From contig OZ220688.1 of NCBI GenBank assembly GCA_965116445.1, positions 3,720,001-3,784,000 of the forward strand: a stretch of 64,000 nt of DNA, in the 5' to 3' direction. Below are positions 49,904 through 57,245 of the stretch, one piece after another (positions within the stretch are counted from its first letter, which is position 1; each line of letters starts with the position of its first letter). The position numbers and the translations under genes are program-made. Source of the DNA: Multivorans sp965116445. GTDB taxonomy: Bacteria > Acidobacteriota > Thermoanaerobaculia > Multivoradales > Multivoraceae. The notes under the pieces were generated by a model, which worked only from the letters and a program-made list of their open reading frames with translations, was not told where the DNA came from and made no database searches.

Positions 49904-52285
49904 ATGGGTCGTTCCGGAACTCCGATGCCCGCGGCGGCGCCGCCAACGGCGGTCTGGCACAAGCCCGCCGAACCCCGCTCGACCCTCGACCGGATGATCG
50001 ATGCGGCGGCGGGTCGACTGCTGGGGGAACAGCGGCGCGACGGGCACTGGTGCGCCGAACTCGAGGGCGACACGATCCTGGAATCGGAGTACGTGCTCCT
50101 TCTCCACTTCCTGGGTCGCGGCGACGAGCCCCGGGTCCACGCCTGCTGCGAACGGCTGCGGAACACGCGGCTGGAGGCGGGCGGCTGGTCGATCCATCCG
50201 GGCGGGGCGGCGGACGTCAGCGCTTCGGTGAAGGCGTACCTGTGCCTGAAGCTGGCGGGAGACAACCCTGAGTCGCCGGCGATGGCCGCGGCGCGGCGCG
50301 CGATCGTTGAGGCCGGCGGCCTGGGCGCCTGCAACTCGTACACGAAACTGCTGCTCGCGGTCTTCGGGTTGTGGAGCTGGCGCGACGCGCCGGCGGTGCC
50401 GCCGGAGATCGTGCTGTTGCCGCGGTGGTTCTACTTCAATCTGTATGAGATGTCGGCGTGGACGCGGGCGATTGTGGTGCCGTTGGCGGTGGTGTGGGCG
50501 CTGAAGCCGCGCGTGGAGGTTGCGGTGGATCTGGATGAGCTTCGTGGTGGCGAACGGACGTCGGCGTGGACCCGGATGCCGACGGGAACCCGGGTGGCGC
50601 GACCCCGCGCCACCCGCGAAACAGTCCGTGCGTCCGTCCACGGACGCACGGATGACACGCCGGCGCACCCAGTGCCGGAGCCGGTGGGCGGAGGGGGGGC
50701 GCACCCGGTGGCTGAGGTCGTGTTCAGCGGCGTGGACAGGTTGATCAAGCTGGTGGATCGGGTCGGCCCGGTGTCGCGGTGGCGGCGGCGGGCTCTGCAG
50801 AAGGCCGAGGCCTGGATGATCCCCCGGTTGGGCGGAGACGACGGGCTGGGGGCGATCTTCCCGGCGATCGTGAACGCCGTGATCGCGCTTCGCGCCCTGG
50901 GGTACGAGGAGGATCACCCCCTCGTCCAGGGTCAACTGCGGGCACTCGAGCGGTTCGAGATCGAGGACGCGGGAGAGATGAGGCTCCAGCCGTGCCTCTC
51001 GCCGGTCTGGGACACGGCGCTCTCGATGAACGCCCTGCTGGCGTCAGAAGGCGCAGACGGGGACCATGCGCTACAGGACGGGCTCCGCTGGCTGCTGGAC
51101 CGGGAAGTGACCGCGCCGGGAGACTGGCAGCGCAAGAGCCTGCAGCAGGCGCCGGGCGGCTGGTGTTTCGAGTATGGCAACGACTTCTACCCGGACTGCG
51201 ACGACACCGCCGAGATCCTCACGATGCTGGCCGGGCTCAAGGGAGAGAACGAGGAGCTGGAACGGCGCCGACAGGCCGCCGTGTCCCGCGGTCTTGGCTG
51301 GTTGCGCGGCATGCAGAACCCGGACGGCGGCTGGGCCGCGTTCGACCGCCGGTGCGACAAGGAGATCCTGACCCGCATCCCGTTCGCCGATCACAACGCG
51401 ATGATCGATCCGAGCACCGTGGACATCACGGCTCGCGCCGTCTGCGCCCTGGTCGCGCACGGCGCCGGGCCCAGGGACGCCGCCGTGCGGCGCGGAGTCG
51501 ACTTCCTGCTGCGGAACCAGGAAAGCGACGGAAGCTGGTACGGCCGCTGGGGCGCGAACTACATCTACGGAACCTGGCTGGCGCTGACCGCGCTGTCGGA
51601 GGTCGGCAGAGCCGGCGCCGGCGAGCTGGACGACCGGCTCGCGCCCTCGATTCGCGCCGGCCGCGACTGGTTGCTCGGAGTCCAGAACACGGACGGCGGA
51701 TGGGGCGAGTCGCTGCGCTCGTACGAGGATCCGGCGGCGAAAGGGTGTGGCCGGAGCACGGCCTCGCAGACCGCCTGGGCGATGCTCGGGCTGATCGCGG
51801 CGTCCGCTGCCGGGCTTCCGGCGGCAGACGAAGGGGCGGTTCGCGCGGCGCTCGACCGGGCTGCCCACTTCCTGCGGGTGCGCCAGAAGGCGGACGGCGG
51901 GTGGCATGACGTGGACTGGACGGGTGTCGGGTTCCCGCGGGTGTTCTACCTTCGCTATCACGGCTATGCGCTCTACTTTCCGTTGGAGGCGCTGGCGGCG
52001 TATCGGGAGCGGATTCGGAGGTTCGCGCTCTGTGCCGGAGACCGGCCGGAACCCGGGTGGCGCGTCGAAGACCCGGAGGCCGGCGCCGGGCGCCGGATGC
52101 CGGCGGGGACGCCGGCGCATGTATGGTCCGCCCCGCTTGTGCAAGGGCTCTTTCCGGGTTTCTGGCGAGGTAGGTGCAGTTGCTTGCATGTATTCGGCCT
52201 GTTGGTGGGAGTCTCTGAGAGAGAGCTCCCTGGCCCCGATGGAATACGCGCGCGTCGGCCTCTTCACACCCAGACGGCCTCTTGA
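49904..52285 (+). CDS. shc: Squalene-hopene cyclase with two repeat-derived insertions
   Basis: The enzyme cyclises squalene to hopene/hopanol for hopanoid membrane lipids. The catalytic acid motif is DCDDTAEIL at 431, the family's DxDDTA. QW repeats are visible (DGGWAAFD, DGSWYGRWG, DGGWGESL, DGGWHDVDW), and GTWLALTAL and GFPRVFYLRYHGYALYFPLEAL mark the C-terminal barrel. Two features are odd. A 46-residue insert from a three-hairpin repeat lies at about 224-270 (TRMPTGTRVARPRATRETVR). After RERIRRFALC the frame runs through another repeat and 165 bases into the IS element, giving about 100 non-native C-terminal residues. The catalytic core is complete. No other hopanoid gene is nearby. Confidence 0.92.
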   Translation: MGRSGTPMPAAAPPTAVWHKPAEPRSTLDRMIDAAAGRLLGEQRRDGHWCAELEGDTILESEYVLLLHFLGRGDEPRVHACCERLRNTRLEAGGWSIHPGGAADVSASVKAYLCLKLAGDNPESPAMAAARRAIVEAGGLGACNSYTKLLLAVFGLWSWRDAPAVPPEIVLLPRWFYFNLYEMSAWTRAIVVPLAVVWALKPRVEVAVDLDELRGGERTSAWTRMPTGTRVARPRATRETVRASVHGRTDDTPAHPVPEPVGGGGAHPVAEVVFSGVDRLIKLVDRVGPVSRWRRRALQKAEAWMIPRLGGDDGLGAIFPAIVNAVIALRALGYEEDHPLVQGQLRALERFEIEDAGEMRLQPCLSPVWDTALSMNALLASEGADGDHALQDGLRWLLDREVTAPGDWQRKSLQQAPGGWCFEYGNDFYPDCDDTAEILTMLAGLKGENEELERRRQAAVSRGLGWLRGMQNPDGGWAAFDRRCDKEILTRIPFADHNAMIDPSTVDITARAVCALVAHGAGPRDAAVRRGVDFLLRNQESDGSWYGRWGANYIYGTWLALTALSEVGRAGAGELDDRLAPSIRAGRDWLLGVQNTDGGWGESLRSYEDPAAKGCGRSTASQTAWAMLGLIAASAAGLPAADEGAVRAALDRAAHFLRVRQKADGGWHDVDWTGVGFPRVFYLRYHGYALYFPLEALAAYRERIRRFALCAGDRPEPGWRVEDPEAGAGRRMPAGTPAHVWSAPLVQGLFPGFWRGRCSCLHVFGLLVGVSERELPGPDGIRARRPLHTQTAS
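50574..50711. repeat. Three-hairpin repeat plus a short copy, in frame in shc
   Basis: 138 bases (46 codons) start GGATGCCGACGGGAACCC, contain stems GGGTGGCGCG (loop ACCC) and CCGTGCGTCCG (loop TCCA), then CCGGCGCACCCAGTGCC and a further GGCGCACCCGGTGG. The stems differ from the copy at 34512 by paired changes. Confidence 0.93.
52082..52119. repeat. Left part of a repeat interrupted by the IS element
   Basis: GGCGCCGGGCGCC then GGATGCCGGCGGGGACGCCG and GCGCA, ending exactly where the IS begins. Joined to the bases at 53563 (CCCAGTATCC) it restores the family end GGCGCACCCAGT. Confidence 0.9.
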
Positions 52286-52400
52286 TGGGCCCTGCGCCGA
52301 CTCAGGCTTCTCAACGCGCCGGTCCGACCTGTTTCGCCATCGCTCGAATGAGTCCCCGCAAACTGCTTGGTGGGGCGATTCTCCTATCGTTGGTTCGCTG
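52150..52400 (-). ncRNA. Predicted bridge/seek RNA of the IS1111-type element
   Basis: IS110-family recombinases use an element-encoded RNA to pick target and donor; in the IS1111 group it lies downstream of the transposase, where this region is. On the transposase strand, CGGCGCA (52299-52293) and CTGGGTG (52273-52267) flank a GGCC-CATCAAGA-GGCC hairpin. The first equals the left half of the insertion site, and the second is the complement of CACCCAG spanning its right half, the opposite-strand arrangement expected of a target loop. Further 3', ATACATGC (52193-52186) is complementary to the left IS junction GCATGTAT. The exact ends of the RNA are not defined. Confidence 0.6.
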
Positions 52401-52413
52401 TTCCCCGAGCCGT

Positions 52414-53475
52414 CTACGCCGCGGCCCGTGAGTCCCTTGCTCGACCGCCGACATGGCGTTCGTCGCTGTAGCGTTCGTCGTGTCGCAGCACCGCCCAGGC
52501 GATTCGAGCCAGCTTGTTGGCCACGGCCACCGTGGCGACGTTCGCCCCCCGGCGCCGCTTGACGTCCAGAGCCCATTCCTTGAGCCGCGTCCGCTCGCCC
52601 TTGTGGGCTGTGCGCAGCACCGCCCGCGCACCGTGGATCAGAAGCGCCCGCATGTAGCGGTCCCCGCGTTTGCTGATCCCCAACAGCCTCGTGTGCCCGC
52701 CGGTCGATGCCTGACGAGGCACCAGCCCGAGAAACGCCGACATCTGACGGCCGCTGCTGAAGGCCCAGCCCGAGCCGACCGACGCCACCAGCGCCGTCGA
52801 CACCATCGGACCGATCCCCGGGATCGACATCAAACGCTCGGACAGGGGGTTCTCCTTCGACTCCCGCTCCAGCATCGCCGTCAGATCCGCCACCTGATCG
52901 TCGACCTGCATCAGCGCCTGGTGCTGCATGCACAAGAGAGCCCGAAAGTCGCCCGGCAGGGCCCGCTCCGGGTCCGACGCGATCGCAGGCACCTCCCGCT
53001 TGATCACCGCCAGACCCTGAGGCAGCACGATCCCGTACTCCCGCAGAAAACCACGTAACTGGTTCGCCAACTGCGTGCGCACACCAACCATCGTCTCCCG
53101 ACTTCGGTGGATCTGCTGCAGCGCCCGGCGCTCCTTCGTCTTGTAAGGCACGAAACGCATCGTCGGACGCGACACCGCCTCGCAGATCGCCTCCGCGTCG
53201 TGGTAGTCGCTCTTGTTCGACTTCACGTACGGACGGACAAACTGCGGACTCATCATCCGCACGTCGTGGCCCAGATCCCTCAGCTTCTCCACCCAGTGGT
53301 GCGCGCCGCAGCTCGCCTCCATCCCCACCAGGCACGGCTTGAGCCGCGACATCAACTCCATCAGCCGCGGTGCCTTCAACTGACGCTGAAACACCACCGC
53401 GCCCGACGCGTCCATCCCGCACACCTGGTACACATGCTTGCCCAGATCGATACCGACTCGAGTAACCTCCTTCAC
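52414..53475 (-). CDS. IS110 family (IS1111 group) transposase
   Basis: A 353-residue DEDD recombinase. The RuvC-like N-domain shows Asp in VGIDLGKHVYQV, Glu in GMEASCGAHHW and the Asp pair in KSDYHDAEAICEA. The C-domain shows SIPGIGPMVSTALVA and the catalytic Ser region GGHTRLLGISKRGDRYMR. The GTG start at 53475 follows GGAGG by six bases. The frame is intact, so the element may be active. Confidence 0.96.
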   Translation of the reverse strand: MKEVTRVGIDLGKHVYQVCGMDASGAVVFQRQLKAPRLMELMSRLKPCLVGMEASCGAHHWVEKLRDLGHDVRMMSPQFVRPYVKSNKSDYHDAEAICEAVSRPTMRFVPYKTKERRALQQIHRSRETMVGVRTQLANQLRGFLREYGIVLPQGLAVIKREVPAIASDPERALPGDFRALLCMQHQALMQVDDQVADLTAMLERESKENPLSERLMSIPGIGPMVSTALVASVGSGWAFSSGRQMSAFLGLVPRQASTGGHTRLLGISKRGDRYMRALLIHGARAVLRTAHKGERTRLKEWALDVKRRRGANVATVAVANKLARIAWAVLRHDERYSDERHVGGRARDSRAAA

Positions 53476-53562
53476 GGTCCGCCTCCTCCTTGTTGTTCGG
53501 AAGAAAACACCATTCTGGCCCCAACGAGAGGCCGTAAGGGTGCGGGGCGGACCATCCCATTA

Positions 53563-53606
53563 CCCAGTATCCAGAGTCCGGAGGCTGGCGCACCCGGTGG
53601 GTCATT
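53563..53606. repeat. Right part of the repeat interrupted by the IS
   Basis: CCCAGTATCCAGAGTCCGGA continues GGCTGGCGCACCCGGTGGGT. It contains the second half of the copy hit by the IS and one further repeat end, and lies against the stop codon of the PhoD-like gene. Confidence 0.8.
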
Positions 53607-55551
53607 GGGCCTCCCCGTCGCGTACAGCGAGGTCCGCATGCGGAATGACCAGCGTCTCGACCAACTCATCGTCAATCGAGAAGATCCGGTACGTCACCCG
53701 CGGATCCTGACCCTCGGTCTCGAACGTGAGCAAACCAAAGGAGTCCTTGTCGTTGTAGCTGAACAGTGCACCCGGCTCGATCGGATGCGTGTGGACGTTC
53801 GTCAACTGCCCGCTCAGGAGGTCGCGAAAGGCGTAGCCGCTCTCGCGCTCGATCGCCCAGGCTTCGGAGCGGTGACGGTCCGACGAGAGGAACACCACGC
53901 CGCTGACGCCGTTCGATTCGATGAAGCGGAAGATCTCTTCGCGCTCTTCGGGAAAGCCGGACCAGGTGTCGCGGCTGCCGGGCTTGGCGCCGTCGGCCCA
54001 GGCGACGGGGCTGGCGATGACCTTGAATGTGGCGTTGGAGGTGCGTAGTCCGTCGAGCAGCCAGGCCTTCTGCACCGGGCCCAGCATCGTGCGGTCGGGG
54101 GCGAAGGGGTTCGTCCGATAGGTGCGGCCGTCGAGCAGGAAGAACTCGACGTCGCCGAGGGAGAACCGGAACCAGACGCCGGGATAAGACGCGGACCCGG
54201 ATGCGGGCCGGGAGACCCGCGCGTGCAGCGGACCGGGAACGTCGGATGGGTGGGCGGGGTTGTTCCAGTTGCGGCGGAAGTGCTCGACCATGGGCTGTTT
54301 CCAGGCCGGACGGTCGACGTAGGGGCCGAGCCAGATGTCGTCGACCGCCGCGTCGTGGTCGTCCCAGATCGCGTACACGGGAGTCGAGCTCACGAGGCGC
54401 CGAAACTCGGGGCGCGACTGGCGCCGGTAGTAGGTGTAGTCGTGGAACGGGCCGGGCTGCTCCGGCAGGTCGACGTAGACGTTGTCGCCGAGCAACAGCA
54501 GAGCCTGCGGAGCGTGGGCGGCGATCGTGTCCCACATCCGCTCGTTGGCGGGCGTGTAGCCGGCACAGCCGCCGAAGGCGATCGTGAAGGTGCCGGGGTT
54601 GCCGGTGCGGGGTGAGGTGCGGAGGGTGTAGGTGGGCGACTGGGACTGCCGCCGGGAAGTGCTCCTGCCAGCCGGTCGCGAGGGTGGCGTGCGCGGATCG
54701 TCGCCGGGCGGCTGGGACCGCGGCGGCCGCTGGTTCTCAGCGACGACGACCTGGTAGCTGTACGTCGTGTCAGGCGAGAGGCCGTTCAGGACTGCCGTGC
54801 CGGTGTAGTCGCGGTCGGCCGCGGTCGCGCCGGAAGCGGTGTGGCGCTCGCCGTCGGCGGTTGCGACGACTTGGAAGCGAGTCGCCTCGGCGGTGCGGAC
54901 CCAGACGCTCGCGCCGGTGTCCGTGACGGCGCCGAGCATCGGGCCGTGGACGATCGCGTTGTTCGGGCTCGCGGCGTGGAGCGCGAAGCCTTCGGTCCCG
55001 GCGAGCGGCGCGAGGAGATCGCGCGGTCCGGCGAGGAAGCGGCCGACCGGCACGCCGACGTCGAGGGCGGCGTGCATCGCCTGTTCGGCGGCGGCGATCC
55101 TGCCGAGCTGCGTCAGCGCCACCGTCTTGATGAACAGAGATTCGGCGTCCGCCGGATCCGTGGCGAGCCGGGCGTCGGCGAGTTCGATCGCCCGGGTTGG
55201 GTTGCCGTCGAGGATCTCGAGAAGCTGCTGTTGCCCGCGGCGCTTGTAGTAGAGGTCCGCCGAGCGCTCGTCGAACATGCGGCGGCTCCACTCGTTCTCG
55301 GCCCCGTAGAACGGGTGCGGGGAGTCGCCTTCGAAGGCGTCGGGCGGGCCGAACTCGCCGTAGTTCTCGCCGCCGGGGTTGCCGACTTCGCGGGCGGCGA
55401 GTTCGGTGGCGCGGTCGGAGTCGTCGGATGGGTCGGCGCAGGCGAGGGTGGCGGCGATTGCCAGCAGTGCGGTGCAGGTGACTCGAGCTCGCCGCTTCGC
55501 GGCAGAGCAGCAGATGCCGGCGGGGACGCCGGCGCACCCAGTGTGTGACAT
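53602..55551 (-). CDS. PhoD-like alkaline phosphatase / phosphodiesterase lipoprotein
   Basis: A 649-residue secreted metallophosphoesterase. I start at the ATG at 55551 inside the last of three repeat copies; its N-terminal residues (TGCAGVPAGICCSAAKRR) are repeat-derived and precede a real lipoprotein signal (ALLAIAATLAC). A helical N-domain follows (ADPADAESLFIKTVALTQLG), then a fibronectin-like domain (GLSPDTTYSYQVVVAEN) and the PhoD catalytic region: AFGGCAGYTPANERMWDTIA, LLLGDNVYVDLP, YAIWDDHDAAVDD and FLSSDRHRSEAW. It would release phosphate from organic esters outside the cell. A low-complexity Arg/Pro/Ser stretch interrupts the middle. Confidence 0.85.
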   Translation of the reverse strand: MSHTGCAGVPAGICCSAAKRRARVTCTALLAIAATLACADPSDDSDRATELAAREVGNPGGENYGEFGPPDAFEGDSPHPFYGAENEWSRRMFDERSADLYYKRRGQQQLLEILDGNPTRAIELADARLATDPADAESLFIKTVALTQLGRIAAAEQAMHAALDVGVPVGRFLAGPRDLLAPLAGTEGFALHAASPNNAIVHGPMLGAVTDTGASVWVRTAEATRFQVVATADGERHTASGATAADRDYTGTAVLNGLSPDTTYSYQVVVAENQRPPRSQPPGDDPRTPPSRPAGRSTSRRQSQSPTYTLRTSPRTGNPGTFTIAFGGCAGYTPANERMWDTIAAHAPQALLLLGDNVYVDLPEQPGPFHDYTYYRRQSRPEFRRLVSSTPVYAIWDDHDAAVDDIWLGPYVDRPAWKQPMVEHFRRNWNNPAHPSDVPGPLHARVSRPASGSASYPGVWFRFSLGDVEFFLLDGRTYRTNPFAPDRTMLGPVQKAWLLDGLRTSNATFKVIASPVAWADGAKPGSRDTWSGFPEEREEIFRFIESNGVSGVVFLSSDRHRSEAWAIERESGYAFRDLLSGQLTNVHTHPIEPGALFSYNDKDSFGLLTFETEGQDPRVTYRIFSIDDELVETLVIPHADLAVRDGEAQ

Positions 55552-55672
55552 CGCGTAGCTTCGCGACTTGAGGCCGGCGGGGACGCCGGCGCACCCAGTG
55601 TGTGACACCGCGTAGCTTCGCGACTGAAGGCCGGCTGGGGCGCCGGCGCACCCAGTGTGGAGGTCCTCCGGG
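55489..55672. repeat. Three tandem repeat units, period 57 bp
   Basis: The end GGCGCACCCAGTGTG occurs at 55531, 55588 and 55645, exactly 57 bases (19 codons) apart, each followed by GCGTAGCTTCGCGACT-type spacer. The first unit is preceded by GCCGCTTCGCGGCAGAGCAG, a compound block also found at 57190. The copies lie in the 5' end and upstream of the PhoD-like gene. Confidence 0.95.
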
Positions 55673-55681
55673 TGGGCGGAA

Positions 55682-57001
55682 TCAGCGGTCGACAAACGCG
55701 CCATCTTCGATCGTCAGGGTGCTCCATGACTTCGGCTCGTAGGGGAACTTCGCGGCAACTTCCTCGTCGAGGTCAATGCCGAGGCCGGGGCGGCTGGGGA
55801 GCTTCGCGAAGCCGCGGTCGTAGGAGAAGTGGCCGCCATGGAAGAGGTCCTGCCAGAACGGGTCCTGGCCGCTGCCGATCTCGAGGATGGTGCAGTTCGG
55901 CGTGCAGGCGCAGACGTGCATGGAAGCGAGCGTGCTGACTTCGCTCTGCGGGTTGTGCGGCGACACGTCGACGCGGAAGGTCTCGGCCATGATCGCGATC
56001 TTGCGCAGCTCGGAGATGCCGCCGACGTGGACGACGTCCGGCATGATCACGTCGACGAGCCGCTCGGAGCACAGCGGCGCGAAGTGGTAGCGCGAGGTGA
56101 GGCGCTCGCCGGTCGCGAGCGGCACCCGGGTCTGGGTGCGGATCTGGCGCACCTCCTCGATCACCTCGTTCTCGAGCTGGGTGACCTCCTCGACCCAGAA
56201 CGGCCGGAACTCCTCCACCCGGTTGCAGAACTCGACGGCCGAGAGCGGCGTCGGCTTGCCGTGCGCTTCGACGATGATGTCGAAGTCCGGTCCGACGATT
56301 TCGCGCACCTTGGCGAGGTGCTCGACGCCGCGGCGGATCGACACGCGGTGGTTGATCGGCCGGCCGCCCGGGTAGAAGCCGCCCTTGACGCAGGTCCAGC
56401 CGGCTTCCTTCTTCTGCCGCCAGAGGTCGAGCGCTTCCTCGTCGTCCGCGGCACGGCGCTTCTCGCGGTGGCTGATCCGTTCGAGGTAGCCCTCGTGGCA
56501 GTAGAGCCGCACCTTGTCGCGCGCCTTGCCGCCGAGGAGTTGCCAGATCGGCTGGCCGAGGGCCTAACCGAGGATGTCCCACATCGCGATCTCGACCGCG
56601 GAGAGCGCCGACATGAGGACGGGGCCGCCGCGGTAGCGCGGTCCGATGAACATGCCGCGCCAGTGGCGCTCGATCTCCGTCGGGTCCTTGCCGACGAGGT
56701 AGCGCTTGTGATTCTCGATCGCGGCCGCGACGACTTCGCCCTTGTTGGAGAGGGTGCCCTCGCCGAGGCCGGTGATCCCCTGGTTCGTGTAGAGCTTGAC
56801 GAAGACGAAGTTCTCGTCGTTGCCGGCGTCGACGAGGAAGGTCTTGAGGTCGGTTATGCGGAGGTTGAGGGGCTTTGCGTCTTCGAAGGTCTTTTCGAGG
56901 GGGCCGGGTTGCTGGGATTGCGCGCGCAGAGGGCGGACGGCGGCCGTGGTGGCGAGGCCGAGGGCGGCGAGGAGGGCGTCGCGACGGTTGAGGGTGGTCA
57001 T
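55682..57001 (-). pseudogene. Enolase-superfamily sugar-acid dehydratase (galactonate dehydratase-like) with one in-frame TAG
   Basis: A 439-codon frame starting at MTTLNRRDALLAALGLATTA with a twin-arginine signal (NRRDALL). It reads through the mandelate-racemase N-domain and the barrel: GPRYRGGPVLMSALSAVEIA, MWDILG, then TAG at 56564-56566, then ALGQPIWQLLGGKARDKVRL, RRGVEHLAKVREIVG and VEEVTQLENEV, to DGAFVDR. Homologues have Lys at the TAG position (DI-GKA-G-P--QLLGG), so AAG to TAG is a one-base change. Both halves are otherwise undamaged. Enzymes of this family dehydrate aldonic acids using Mg and a general-base His/Lys. An assembly error or a very young mutation are both possible. Confidence 0.85.
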
Positions 57002-57245
57002 GCGGTCGGCGCTTGCTGATTCGCGTGGATCACGCACTGGGTGTGCCGACGCCCCGGCCGGCATCCGCTCCGCCACTGGGTGCGCCGGCGTCCCCGCCGG
57101 CTCGCCGCCGAAGGCGGCCAAAGAAACGGGCCCGCCGTTAGGCCGGCTCCGCCTTGTGCGAAGACGCGGGAGGAAACAACTCGCGCTCGCCGCTTCGCGG
57201 CAGAGCAGCAGATGCCGACGGGGACGCCGGCGCACCCAGTGGCGA
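57002..57245. repeat. Repeat-filled intergenic region
   Basis: Copies ACTGGGTGTGCCGACGCCCC (57036), CACTGGGTGCGCCGGCGTCC (57076) and the compound block CGCCGCTTCGCGGCAGAGCA through GCCGGCGCACCCAGTGG (57190-57241). The sequence between them contains a GCCGCC..GGCGGC hairpin. I see no gene in the 244 bases between the sulfatase and dehydratase genes. Confidence 0.9.

Larger units (their letters stand above)
52120..53562 (-). mobile_element. IS110 family, IS1111-group insertion sequence (about 1,443 bp)
   Basis: The boundaries are inferred from three observations: perfect 13-bp subterminal inverted repeats TGGTCCGCCCCGC at 52124-52136 and 53542-53554; restoration of an intact repeat end when 52119 is joined to 53563; and a single IS110-type transposase between them. 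The inverted repeats start about 4 bases and end about 8 bases inside the element, as in the IS1111 group. About 277 non-coding bases lie 3' of the transposase and only 66 lie 5', again IS1111-like. It has no terminal target duplication. Confidence 0.88.

Noticed and set aside
53107..54048. A 313-codon plus-strand frame across the IS and the PhoD-like gene
   Set aside because: It is antisense to both the transposase and the phosphatase and has no recognisable domain.
56513..57001. Selenocysteine reading of the interrupted dehydratase
   Set aside because: The internal stop is TAG, not TGA, so the tRNA-Sec in this window cannot explain it.
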